In this document: piece after piece, positions 1 to 6,906 of the stretch | Layout: every line of letters begins with the position of its first letter | Numbering within the stretch: position 1 is the first letter of the stretch | Assembly: GCA_003447595.1 (NCBI GenBank) | Contig: DLYT01000133.1 | Location: 1,855 to 16,125 of the forward strand | Source of the DNA: Porphyromonadaceae bacterium | GTDB taxonomy: Bacteria; Bacteroidota; Bacteroidia; Bacteroidales; CAMTPD01 | Direction of reading: 5' to 3' | Length of the DNA: 14,271 nt | The notes under the pieces: generated by a model | Told to the model about the DNA's origin: nothing | Database searches by the model: none | The model's input: the letters and a program-made list of their open reading frames with translations, nothing else | Program-made: the position numbers and the translations under genes

Positions 1-1953
1 CCGGTGTGTGAAGGCTTTGGCAAAGTGATGGGTATCGATGAAGATTTGGTAATCCCCGATAAAAGTCTTTCCGTTTATGAAGACGCGGTGATGTGTTGGA
101 AAGGGGAAAAGATGGGTGAGTACAAGAAGCATTTTATCGAACATTGCAGCAAGTATAATTTCCCGATTCATCGTCCGTATTTCGAACTTACCGACGAGGA
201 GAAGGACGTGCTTTGGAGAGGTAGAATGGGGCTGTACGGAATCAACGACTTCTTTAAGTTTGTAGAAGAAAATCAATATAAGATACAATACCGTGTGATG
301 CTTGCACGCTATCGCGGTAAAACGGTTTGTCCCGAATGTAAAGGCACACGTTTGAAAACGAATGCCTTGTATGTGCATGTGGGAGGAAAGAACATTGCCC
401 AGTTGGTGGCACTGCCTATCACGGAACTGAAAACATTCTTCGATCATTTAGATCTTACAGAAACCGAAGCGGCCATTGCGAAACGCTTGTTGCTGGAGGT
501 AAATAGCAGGATTCGTTTCTTGCTCGATGTGGGATTGGGCTACCTTACGCTCGACCGTTTGTCGGCATCGTTGTCGGGAGGGGAAAGTCAGCGTATCAAT
601 CTGGCTACGTCTTTGGGTAGTAGCTTGGTAGGTTCGTTGTATATTCTCGATGAGCCGAGTATCGGTCTGCACTCGAGAGATACCGACTTGCTGATTAAGG
701 TGCTTCGTCAACTGCAAGAGCTTGGTAATACGGTGGTGGTTGTAGAGCACGACGAAGAGATTATCAGAGCTGCCGATTATATCATTGATATCGGTCCGCG
801 TGCCGGCCGCTTGGGCGGAGAGGTTGTTTACCAAGGTGATTTGGCACATTTGGAAGAAAACAGTTCGAGCTATACAGTTCGCTATCTGACGGGTGAAGAT
901 AAAATTGAGATTCCGCCGTTTCGTCGATTGTGGAATGCTTCGATCGATGTAAAAGGGGCGTGGCTAAATAACCTCAAGGGTATTGATGTGAAGTTTCCGC
1001 TACACGTAATGACGGTGGTTACTGGCGTGAGTGGTTCGGGTAAATCTTCGTTGGTTCGTGATATCTTTTATCAGGGCGTGAAGAATTATCTGGCCGGAGG
1101 AAGCAAGCAAAATGTAGCTTGTAAGAGTTTGTCGGGCAATTTGTCTTTGATCAAAGGTGTTGAATACGTTGATCAGAACTCGATAGGGAAGTCGTCTCGT
1201 TCTAATCCGGTTACCTACTTGGGTGCGTATGACGAGATCAGAAAGCTTTTTGCGGAACAACCGCTTGCTAAGCAAATGGCTTATACACCGGCTTATTTCT
1301 CGTTTAATAAAGAAGGTGGCCGTTGTGAAGAATGTAAAGGGGAAGGTACGATTACGGTAGAGATGCAATTTATGGCCGATATTGTGCTTGAATGCGAAAA
1401 CTGCCATGGTAAACGCTTCAAACCCGATACGTTGGAAATTTCTTATCGCGGGGCTAATATCTTTGATATATTGGAGATGACGGTAGACCAAGCGATTGAG
1501 TTTTTCTCGATGGCAGAGGGGAATCAGGAAAAGAAGATTGTGAAACGTTTGCGTCCGCTTAGTGAAGTGGGACTAGGATATATCAAGTTGGGACAAACTT
1601 CTTCGACATTGTCGGGTGGTGAAAACCAACGTGTAAAACTGGCTTACTACTTAGCGCAGGAAAAGACGCAGCCTACGTTGTTCATCTTTGACGAACCTAC
1701 CACGGGTCTTCACTTTCATGATATCAACACGTTGTTGAAAGCTTTTCAGGCGTTGATAGACAAAGGTCACTCGGTGGTAATCATCGAGCATAATATGGAC
1801 GTGATTAAATGTGCCGACTATATTATCGATCTGGGTCCCGAAGGCGGTAAGTTTGGTGGAGAACTGGTGATTGCGGGTACACCGGAAGAGGTGGCGGCTT
1901 GCAATGTATCGTATACCGGAAAATTCCTGAAAGAGAAACTAGAACAGAAGTAA
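1..1953 (+). CDS. uvrA: Excinuclease ABC subunit A (UvrA family), 5' end outside window
   Basis: DNA damage-recognition ATPase of nucleotide excision repair, or a paralogue of it. The frame is open from base 1, so this is a 3' fragment of 650 codons; about 270-290 N-terminal residues lie to the left (family about 940). Seen, in window codons: the last Cys of the first zinc module (C3) with its partner CPEC at 110, ABC signature LSGGESQRINLA near 191, Walker B LDEPS near 216, second Walker A GVSGSGKSS at 342, second zinc module CxxC-x19-CxxC starting at 442, second signature LSGGENQRVKLA near 537 and Walker B FDEPTTG near 563. Both ATPase halves appear intact. The insertion segment between the first zinc Cys pairs is about 20 residues shorter than I recall for E. 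coli, and EMQFMAD replaces the usual EMHFLPD, so this may be a second UvrA-type paralogue. It ends at a strong terminator. Confidence 0.96.
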   Translation, partial: PVCEGFGKVMGIDEDLVIPDKSLSVYEDAVMCWKGEKMGEYKKHFIEHCSKYNFPIHRPYFELTDEEKDVLWRGRMGLYGINDFFKFVEENQYKIQYRVMLARYRGKTVCPECKGTRLKTNALYVHVGGKNIAQLVALPITELKTFFDHLDLTETEAAIAKRLLLEVNSRIRFLLDVGLGYLTLDRLSASLSGGESQRINLATSLGSSLVGSLYILDEPSIGLHSRDTDLLIKVLRQLQELGNTVVVVEHDEEIIRAADYIIDIGPRAGRLGGEVVYQGDLAHLEENSSSYTVRYLTGEDKIEIPPFRRLWNASIDVKGAWLNNLKGIDVKFPLHVMTVVTGVSGSGKSSLVRDIFYQGVKNYLAGGSKQNVACKSLSGNLSLIKGVEYVDQNSIGKSSRSNPVTYLGAYDEIRKLFAEQPLAKQMAYTPAYFSFNKEGGRCEECKGEGTITVEMQFMADIVLECENCHGKRFKPDTLEISYRGANIFDILEMTVDQAIEFFSMAEGNQEKKIVKRLRPLSEVGLGYIKLGQTSSTLSGGENQRVKLAYYLAQEKTQPTLFIFDEPTTGLHFHDINTLLKAFQALIDKGHSVVIIEHNMDVIKCADYIIDLGPEGGKFGGELVIAGTPEEVAACNVSYTGKFLKEKLEQK

Positions 1954-1972
1954 ATCCATTTAAATAGACAAG

Positions 1973-2020
1973 AAAAGGTTCGGAGGTGAAGCGTTTGCTT
2001 CGTTTCCGAACCTTTTGTTT
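1973..2020. terminator. Bidirectional intrinsic terminator between uvrA and the small membrane protein gene
   Basis: Arms AAAAGGTTCGGA (1973-1984) and TCCGAACCTTTT (2005-2016) pair over 12 bp, and an inner GAAGC/GCTTC stem (1988-1992 with 1997-2001) extends the hairpin. A T-rich tail follows on the plus strand (TTTTGTTTTTG) and a weaker one on the minus strand (TTTTCTTG). It lies 19 bases after the uvrA stop and 21 bases after the stop of the convergent gene at 2038, so it can serve both. Confidence 0.85.
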
Positions 2021-2037
2021 TTGTCCTTGTGGATTGT

Positions 2038-2259
2038 TTATTTCTTACGAAGATCTTTGTCTCGTTCTCGCATTTCTTTACGTTTTAGCTCGCGCTTGCG
2101 AAGAACGATATTTAGGATGACTACAATGGCTAATGATACTCCCATTACGATGAAGTATTCGGGATACGTAGTGTCCGGATTGTTTCCCGGCCAAGCAATG
2201 TATCCGATTGCTGCAAGGTATATGAGGAGCATTCCGGTAATAATTAGACTTCTTTTCAT
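2038..2259 (-). CDS. Small two-helix membrane protein, function unknown
   Basis: A 73-residue protein I cannot name. Residues about 4-23 form a first hydrophobic helix and about 36-53 a second, separated by a short polar linker (PGNNPDTTYPEY). The C-terminal 20 residues are dense in Lys, Arg and Glu and should lie in the cytoplasm by the positive-inside rule. The ATG is supported by a TAnnTTTG promoter box ending 17 bases upstream and by the MKR-plus-hydrophobic start. It is transcribed alone, convergent with uvrA, and stops just before the shared terminator. Small conserved membrane proteins of this shape are common in Bacteroidales, but I know no function. That it is a real gene is supported by membrane-like composition, promoter and terminator. 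Confidence 0.75.
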   Translation of the reverse strand: MKRSLIITGMLLIYLAAIGYIAWPGNNPDTTYPEYFIVMGVSLAIVVILNIVLRKRELKRKEMRERDKDLRKK

Positions 2260-2276
2260 AACGATTTCTTTTGAGG

Positions 2277-2306
2277 CAAACCTACATATTCTTTTTTATT
2301 CGTAAA
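2277..2306 (-). promoter_or_regulatory. Bacteroidota-type promoter for the small membrane protein gene
   Basis: On the minus strand a -7 box TAGGTTTG (2277-2284) matches TAnnTTTG exactly. A TTTA at 2303-2306, 18 bases upstream, is an imperfect -33 element. The predicted RNA start is near 2272, giving a leader of about a dozen bases. Confidence 0.6.
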
Positions 2307-2384
2307 CTCGTTCGTTTTACTTTATAACAAAGAACGGGCAAAGATGATGCGTAAATTTAGAATTTAATCGGATTACGATGGCTT

Positions 2385-3680
2385 CTAAACGCTTTTTTGA
2401 TTGTTGAGACTGATGGTCTTTGCTTGTGTTGCCTTAATAAAAAAGGCGCCGAATGGTTTGATGATGTGTCCGTTTCCAGACTCTAGTTTGATGTATTCAT
2501 TGCCGTCGAAAGAAAACAACTCATAGCCGGTTCCTAGTGTAGATAATAGATAGTCTACTGTGATTGCAGCCGGAAAGGGATTGCCCATTAAACTCCAACC
2601 GCTATGCTCGGAGTTTGCATTGCTGTTGTGCAAAGCTGCTGATATTGCAACCGTTGCATTGGATGCGAAAGCTGGTGTCAGCTTTTCGTTATGAATGTAT
2701 ACGGGCAATGTTTCTTCCGTTGCTGTTTGATCTATTGCTACCAAGTATCCTTTGTTGCGTTCGAAAAGGGGAGTGGTACTGTTTACTTCGGATGTGGAGA
2801 TTACTTGCCAGCCCGATGAGCCGTCGCTTGCTCGTTTGTCCGAATTGTATTTGCGTACGTAAAATTTATTGCCTCCGGTTGTGGTAGCTGCATCGCCCAG
2901 ACTCCAATTGTTATCGATATCGTCGATGTATACATCATGCGGGAAGGAAACAAAGACCCATTTCGCTTTTTGATCAAAGGTGATGTGAAACTCGAGGTTG
3001 TTTTGAATCGATAATCCGCCTTCATTGTAGAATGCGGGGTTTGTGCTCGAATTGGTTTGTGAGTGAATCACCAAGTTGTCCGAAACGAGTAGATTTCCAT
3101 TGGAGTTGATGCGCAGGGCTGCATTTCCAACATGTAAATTGTTGCATTTTTCGTGCGTGCCTATCTCTGTATTGTGTGCTACAAGTACACTGGTGTGTGC
3201 GTTGGGACGGTTATGTGTCCAGCTGCCGCTGCTATTCCAATCTCCTTGAGTCGTGGTCATTGTAAACATATTTGCGCGACCTACTATTCGTATATGGTCG
3301 ATGAAGAAGGCATAATCACTGGCTCCCGACCGGCAGCTTCTACTAGAGTTTTTACATTGTCTGTAATAATCCAAATATGGAGCTGTGGGGATGGTTTCGA
3401 GAGTAAAGGTTTGATTTCTCGTTAATTTTAAAGCTTTATCGCCGTCAATCTTGTTAATACCATAAGTGCTTAGACTGACGACTGTACCGTCTGTTGTGTA
3501 TTCCCATTGATCGGAGGCTTCGTTTTCGAAGCTTTGTTTGAGAAGCGTGTGCTCAACTAACAGATTTTTGTCTGAAGAGACGAATGTGCTCCATTGTGAG
3601 GGAGACTGTGGTAACTCTTGTGCATGGTTGTATGTTACTGCCATAAGTAAGACAGTTGCAATGTGTAGTTTTCTTTTCAT
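2385..3680 (-). CDS. Secreted or cell-surface protein of unknown function, resembling type IX secretion cargo without a C-terminal sorting domain
   Basis: 431 residues. Residues 1-20 are a signal peptide (basic start, hydrophobic core, cleavage likely after NHA). Residues about 50-135 resemble a jelly-roll module (opens SFENE, closes FFIDHIRIVG). Residues 146-205 contain a G-x-W...G-x-W / CNNLHV...LRINSNGNLLV pattern familiar from Bacteroidota surface proteins, likely a beta-solenoid turn. A later part (240-430) has WVFVSFPHDV and GWSLMGNPFP, which normally precede a type IX C-terminal sorting domain, but the protein stops right after AFFIKATQAKTISL with no such domain. It may therefore be truncated, periplasmic, or use another anchor. 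No TAnnTTTG box was found upstream; the nearest weak match is TACATTTA on the minus strand at 3755-3762. Divergent from hflX. No catalytic motif recognised. Confidence 0.8.
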   Translation of the reverse strand: MKRKLHIATVLLMAVTYNHAQELPQSPSQWSTFVSSDKNLLVEHTLLKQSFENEASDQWEYTTDGTVVSLSTYGINKIDGDKALKLTRNQTFTLETIPTAPYLDYYRQCKNSSRSCRSGASDYAFFIDHIRIVGRANMFTMTTTQGDWNSSGSWTHNRPNAHTSVLVAHNTEIGTHEKCNNLHVGNAALRINSNGNLLVSDNLVIHSQTNSSTNPAFYNEGGLSIQNNLEFHITFDQKAKWVFVSFPHDVYIDDIDNNWSLGDAATTTGGNKFYVRKYNSDKRASDGSSGWQVISTSEVNSTTPLFERNKGYLVAIDQTATEETLPVYIHNEKLTPAFASNATVAISAALHNSNANSEHSGWSLMGNPFPAAITVDYLLSTLGTGYELFSFDGNEYIKLESGNGHIIKPFGAFFIKATQAKTISLNNQKSV

Positions 3681-3782
3681 CTGTCTAAGTATTAGATTTA
3701 TAGATTTATCAATCGTTATAATAGTATATTGTTAAGTATGATTTAAGCGGTCGATAAATGTAACAAGATTTATTTGATTTAT

Positions 3783-3790
3783 TATCTTTG
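3783..3790 (+). promoter_or_regulatory. -7 promoter box of hflX, unusually close to the start codon
   Basis: TATCTTTG matches TAnnTTTG exactly and ends four bases before the hflX ATG at 3795. No good -33 element lies 19-21 bases upstream; a TTTG at 3773-3776 is too close. If the box is used, the mRNA would start at or next to the ATG. Confidence 0.55.
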
Positions 3791-3794
3791 TTGT

Positions 3795-5012
3795 ATGAAA
3801 GATTTTATTATTTCGAAAGCACAAACCGAAAAGGCTGTTTTGGTGGGGTTAATTACTCAGAACCAGAACGAAGCAAAGGTGAATGAGTATCTTGACGAGC
3901 TTGATTTTCTTGCTGATACAGCAGGGGCTAAGCCGGTAAAGAGATTCACTCAACGCATGGATTATCCAAATCCGGTAACTTTTGTGGGTACAGGTAAGTT
4001 GCAGGAAATTAAGGAATTTATTGAAGAAGAGGAAGTGGGGCTTGTAATCTTTGATGACGAGCTTTCTCCTAAACAATTGCGAAATATAGAGAAAGAGCTT
4101 CAAGTTAAGATTCTGGATCGTACCAATCTTATTCTTGATATTTTTGCTCATAGAGCTCAAACAGCTCACGCAAAGACGCAGGTAGAGCTTGCTCAATATC
4201 AATATATGTTGCCTCGATTGACTCGATTGTGGACTCACTTGGAACGTCAACGTGGTGGTATCGGTATGCGTGGACCGGGTGAAACGCAGATCGAAACAGA
4301 CCGTCGTATTATTTTGGATAAGATCTCTCGACTTAAAAATGAGTTGAAAGATATTGATAAACAAATGGCTACTCAACGCAAAAACCGTGGTAAAATGGTG
4401 CGTGTTGCGCTTGTAGGATATACCAACGTGGGTAAGTCTACGTTGATGAACCTATTGAGTAAGTCGGAAGTTTTTGCTGAAAATAAATTGTTTGCGACAC
4501 TGGATACAACGGTGCGTAAGGTGATTATTCAGAACTTGCCGTTTCTTCTTTCCGATACGGTTGGTTTTATCCGTAAACTTCCTACTCAGCTTGTAGAATC
4601 GTTTAAGTCTACACTAGATGAGGTTCGCGAGGCCGACTTGCTTGTTCACGTAGTGGATGTTTCGCATCCGCAGTTTGAAGAGCAAATTGAGGTTGTGAAC
4701 AAAACGCTTAAAGAAATCGATGATACGGACAAACCGATGATTATCGTGTTTAACAAGATTGATGCTTTTACGTATGTTGAAAAGGATGAAGACGATTTGT
4801 CTCCTAAAAAGAGAGAAAACTACAGTCTTGACGAATTGAAACAAACGTGGATGTCTAAAATGAGCGACAATTGTATCTTCGTTTCTGCCCGTAATAAGGT
4901 GAACGTAGAGGAGTTGAAAGAGCTTATGTATCAGCGTGTGAAAGAGATTCATATAACACGTTTCCCTTACAACGATTTCTTATATCAGGATTATTCTCAA
5001 CTGGAAGAGTAA
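3795..5012 (+). CDS. hflX: GTPase HflX
   Basis: Ribosome-binding GTPase; in E. coli HflX splits stalled or heat-damaged ribosomes. 405 residues. The N-terminal HflX domain (about 20-190) includes NPVTFVGTGKLQEI and the family signature GMRGPGETQIETDRR. The G domain has G1 GYTNVGKST at 208-216, G3 DTVGF at 254-258, G4 NKID at 320-323 and a G5-like SAR near 356. An in-frame TTG at 3774 would add seven residues, but it lies upstream of the -7 box, and MKDFIISKAQ matches the usual Bacteroidales HflX start, so ATG 3795 is chosen. Fumarase follows 57 bases downstream in the same direction with no terminator between, so read-through is likely. The Gly-rich insertion I recall before the RGPGE motif in Bacteroides HflX is absent here. 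Confidence 0.96.
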   Translation: MKDFIISKAQTEKAVLVGLITQNQNEAKVNEYLDELDFLADTAGAKPVKRFTQRMDYPNPVTFVGTGKLQEIKEFIEEEEVGLVIFDDELSPKQLRNIEKELQVKILDRTNLILDIFAHRAQTAHAKTQVELAQYQYMLPRLTRLWTHLERQRGGIGMRGPGETQIETDRRIILDKISRLKNELKDIDKQMATQRKNRGKMVRVALVGYTNVGKSTLMNLLSKSEVFAENKLFATLDTTVRKVIIQNLPFLLSDTVGFIRKLPTQLVESFKSTLDEVREADLLVHVVDVSHPQFEEQIEVVNKTLKEIDDTDKPMIIVFNKIDAFTYVEKDEDDLSPKKRENYSLDELKQTWMSKMSDNCIFVSARNKVNVEELKELMYQRVKEIHITRFPYNDFLYQDYSQLEE

Positions 5013-5069
5013 TCGTTGAAAACTTGCATAACGTATTCGTACTAATTAAATACTTTAACAAGAATAATT

Positions 5070-6713
5070 ATGGCAACACCTCCTTTTAAGTATCAGGAGC
5101 CATTCCCATTGGGAAAGGAAAAGACAGAATATTATCATTTGTCTAAAGACTATGTTTCTGTAGTAGAATTTGAAGGAAAAGAGATCCTTAAAGTTGAAGC
5201 TGAAGGTATTTCATTATTGGCTAAACAAGCTATGCGTGATGTTTCTTTCTTGCTTCGTACCGAACACCAAGAGCAAGTTGCGAAAATCTTGAATGATCCG
5301 GAAGCTAGTGAAAACGATAAATATGTCGCTTTGACTTTCCTTCGTAACGCGGAGATTGCTGCTAAAGGTATTCTTCCTACTTGTCAAGATACAGGTACTG
5401 CTATTGTAGTGGGTAAAAAAGGTCAGCAAGTGTGGACTAGCGGTTGCGACGAAGAGTCTCTATCAAAAGGTATTTACGATACATATACTCAAGAGAACTT
5501 GCGTTATTCTCAAAATGCGCCTCTTGATATGTATAACGAGATTAATACAGGATCTAACCTTCCTGCTCAGATCGACTTGTATGCTACTAAAGGCAATGAG
5601 TATAAGTTCCTTTTCATGGCTAAGGGTGGTGGTTCTGCCAACAAAACATATTTGTTTCAAGAAACAAAGGCTCTTTTGAATCCTAAAACATTGGAGAAAT
5701 TCCTTGTTGATAAGCTTCTTACTTTGGGTACTGCTGCTTGTCCTCCATACCACGTAGCTTTCGTGATTGGTGGTACTTCTGCAGAAACTTGTTTGAAGAC
5801 TGTGAAACTTGCTTCTGCTAAGTATTACGATGAGCTTCCTACTTCGGGTAACGAAGGCGGACAAGCTTTCCGTGATATCGAACTAGAAGAAACAGTACTT
5901 CGCAAAGCTCAAGAGTCTGGCTATGGTGCACAGTTTGGCGGTAAATATTTCGCGCACGATATCCGTATCGTTCGTTTGCCTCGTCACGGTGCTTCTTGTC
6001 CTGTAGGTATGGGCGTTTCTTGCTCGGCCGACCGTAATATCAAAGCGAAGATCAATAAAGATGGTCTTTGGATTGAGAAGATGGAAGAGAACCCAGGACG
6101 TTTGATCCCTGAACAATTCCGTAATCAAGGTGAAGGTGATGCTGTGAAGATTGATTTGAATCGTCCGATGGCTGAAATCCTTGCAGAGCTTTCTAAATAT
6201 CCGGTTTCTACTCGTTTGTCTCTTAACGGTACAATCATTGTAGGTCGTGATATTGCTCACGCGAAACTAAAAGAACGTATTGATGCCGGTCTTGGATTGC
6301 CTCAATATGTAAAAGATCACCCAATTTACTATGCAGGTCCTGCTAAGACTCCTGCCGGTATGCCTTCTGGTTCGTTTGGTCCTACAACTGCTGGTCGTAT
6401 GGACTCGTACGTTGACGAATTCCAAGCTAACGGTGGTAGCATGGTCATGATCGCAAAAGGTAACAGAAGCCAACAAGTTACTGATGCTTGTCATAAGTAT
6501 GGTGGTTTCTACCTTGGAAGTATTGGTGGTCCGGCTGCAATCCTTGCTCAACAAAATATCAAGAAAGTAGAATGTCTTGAATATCCTGAACTAGGAATGG
6601 AAGCGATCTGGAAGATTGAAGTAGAAAACTTCCCTGCATTTATCTTGGTAGATGATAAGGGTAACGACTTCTTCAAACAAATCAAACCAATGTGTTTGCC
6701 TTGTAAAAAATAA
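5070..6713 (+). CDS. fumA: Class I fumarate hydratase (iron-sulfur fumarase, FumA/FumB type)
   Basis: Interconverts fumarate and malate using an oxygen-sensitive [4Fe-4S] cluster; in anaerobic Bacteroidales it serves the reductive branch leading to succinate and propionate. 547 residues, essentially the full length of E. coli FumA (548). The three cluster cysteines fall at C105 (PTCQDTG), C224 (AACPPYH) and C318 (VSCSADR), the same numbers as in the E. coli enzyme. The C-terminal swivelling domain carries AKGNRSQQVTDAC from residue 462. The protein ends in a CxxC (MCLPC), as E. coli FumA does (CTRC). The ATG has no Shine-Dalgarno and no clear TAnnTTTG box in the 57-base gap after hflX, so it may depend partly on hflX transcription. 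A strong terminator follows. fumA and fumB cannot be told apart by sequence alone; the symbol is by type. Confidence 0.97.
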   Translation: MATPPFKYQEPFPLGKEKTEYYHLSKDYVSVVEFEGKEILKVEAEGISLLAKQAMRDVSFLLRTEHQEQVAKILNDPEASENDKYVALTFLRNAEIAAKGILPTCQDTGTAIVVGKKGQQVWTSGCDEESLSKGIYDTYTQENLRYSQNAPLDMYNEINTGSNLPAQIDLYATKGNEYKFLFMAKGGGSANKTYLFQETKALLNPKTLEKFLVDKLLTLGTAACPPYHVAFVIGGTSAETCLKTVKLASAKYYDELPTSGNEGGQAFRDIELEETVLRKAQESGYGAQFGGKYFAHDIRIVRLPRHGASCPVGMGVSCSADRNIKAKINKDGLWIEKMEENPGRLIPEQFRNQGEGDAVKIDLNRPMAEILAELSKYPVSTRLSLNGTIIVGRDIAHAKLKERIDAGLGLPQYVKDHPIYYAGPAKTPAGMPSGSFGPTTAGRMDSYVDEFQANGGSMVMIAKGNRSQQVTDACHKYGGFYLGSIGGPAAILAQQNIKKVECLEYPELGMEAIWKIEVENFPAFILVDDKGNDFFKQIKPMCLPCKK

Positions 6714-6749
6714 TACGGTCTCTATTTAGAACTGTATTCTACGATAATT

Positions 6750-6798
6750 GCCGTTCGGTTTATATTGCACTTGCTTTATATTCCGAACGGCTTTTTTT
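6750..6798 (+). terminator. Intrinsic terminator of the fumarase gene
   Basis: Perfect 9-bp stem GCCGTTCGG (6750-6758) with CCGAACGGC (6783-6791), a 24-base loop and a run of seven T. It starts 36 bases after the fumarase stop. Confidence 0.85.
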
Positions 6799-6834
6799 GT
6801 GGAGTGACTCGTGCTGCTTTAAGTTGCTGTGTGT

Positions 6835-6878
6835 ACAAATAAAAAGCGGAACCATCCTTGTTAGGATAGTCCCGCTTT
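6835..6878 (-). terminator. Intrinsic terminator of pnp
   Basis: Read on the minus strand, a 15-bp stem (arms 6864-6878 and 6843-6857, two G-T wobbles) with a six-base loop is followed by TTTTTATTTG. It begins 28 bases after the pnp stop codon. It and the fumarase terminator sit back to back, insulating the convergent genes. Confidence 0.85.
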
Positions 6879-6906
6879 CAACTTATAAATAGTCGTTTAT
6901 GTCAGA

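Noticed and set aside
448..849. Minus-strand open frame within uvrA
   Set aside because: Opposite-strand shadow of a strongly conserved coding region, with no promoter or recognisable domain.
2308..2396. Frameshift at the A6 run restoring a longer C-terminus for the surface protein
   Set aside because: The alternative frame adds about 24 residues with no sorting-domain features before a stop.
3694..3709. Tandem AGATTTAT AGATTTAT upstream of the surface-protein gene
   Set aside because: Only two short AT-rich copies; no sign of function and expected by chance in such DNA.
3774..3794. TTG start of hflX giving seven extra residues
   Set aside because: It lies upstream of the -7 box, so it would not be in the mRNA; MKDFIISKAQ is the usual family start.
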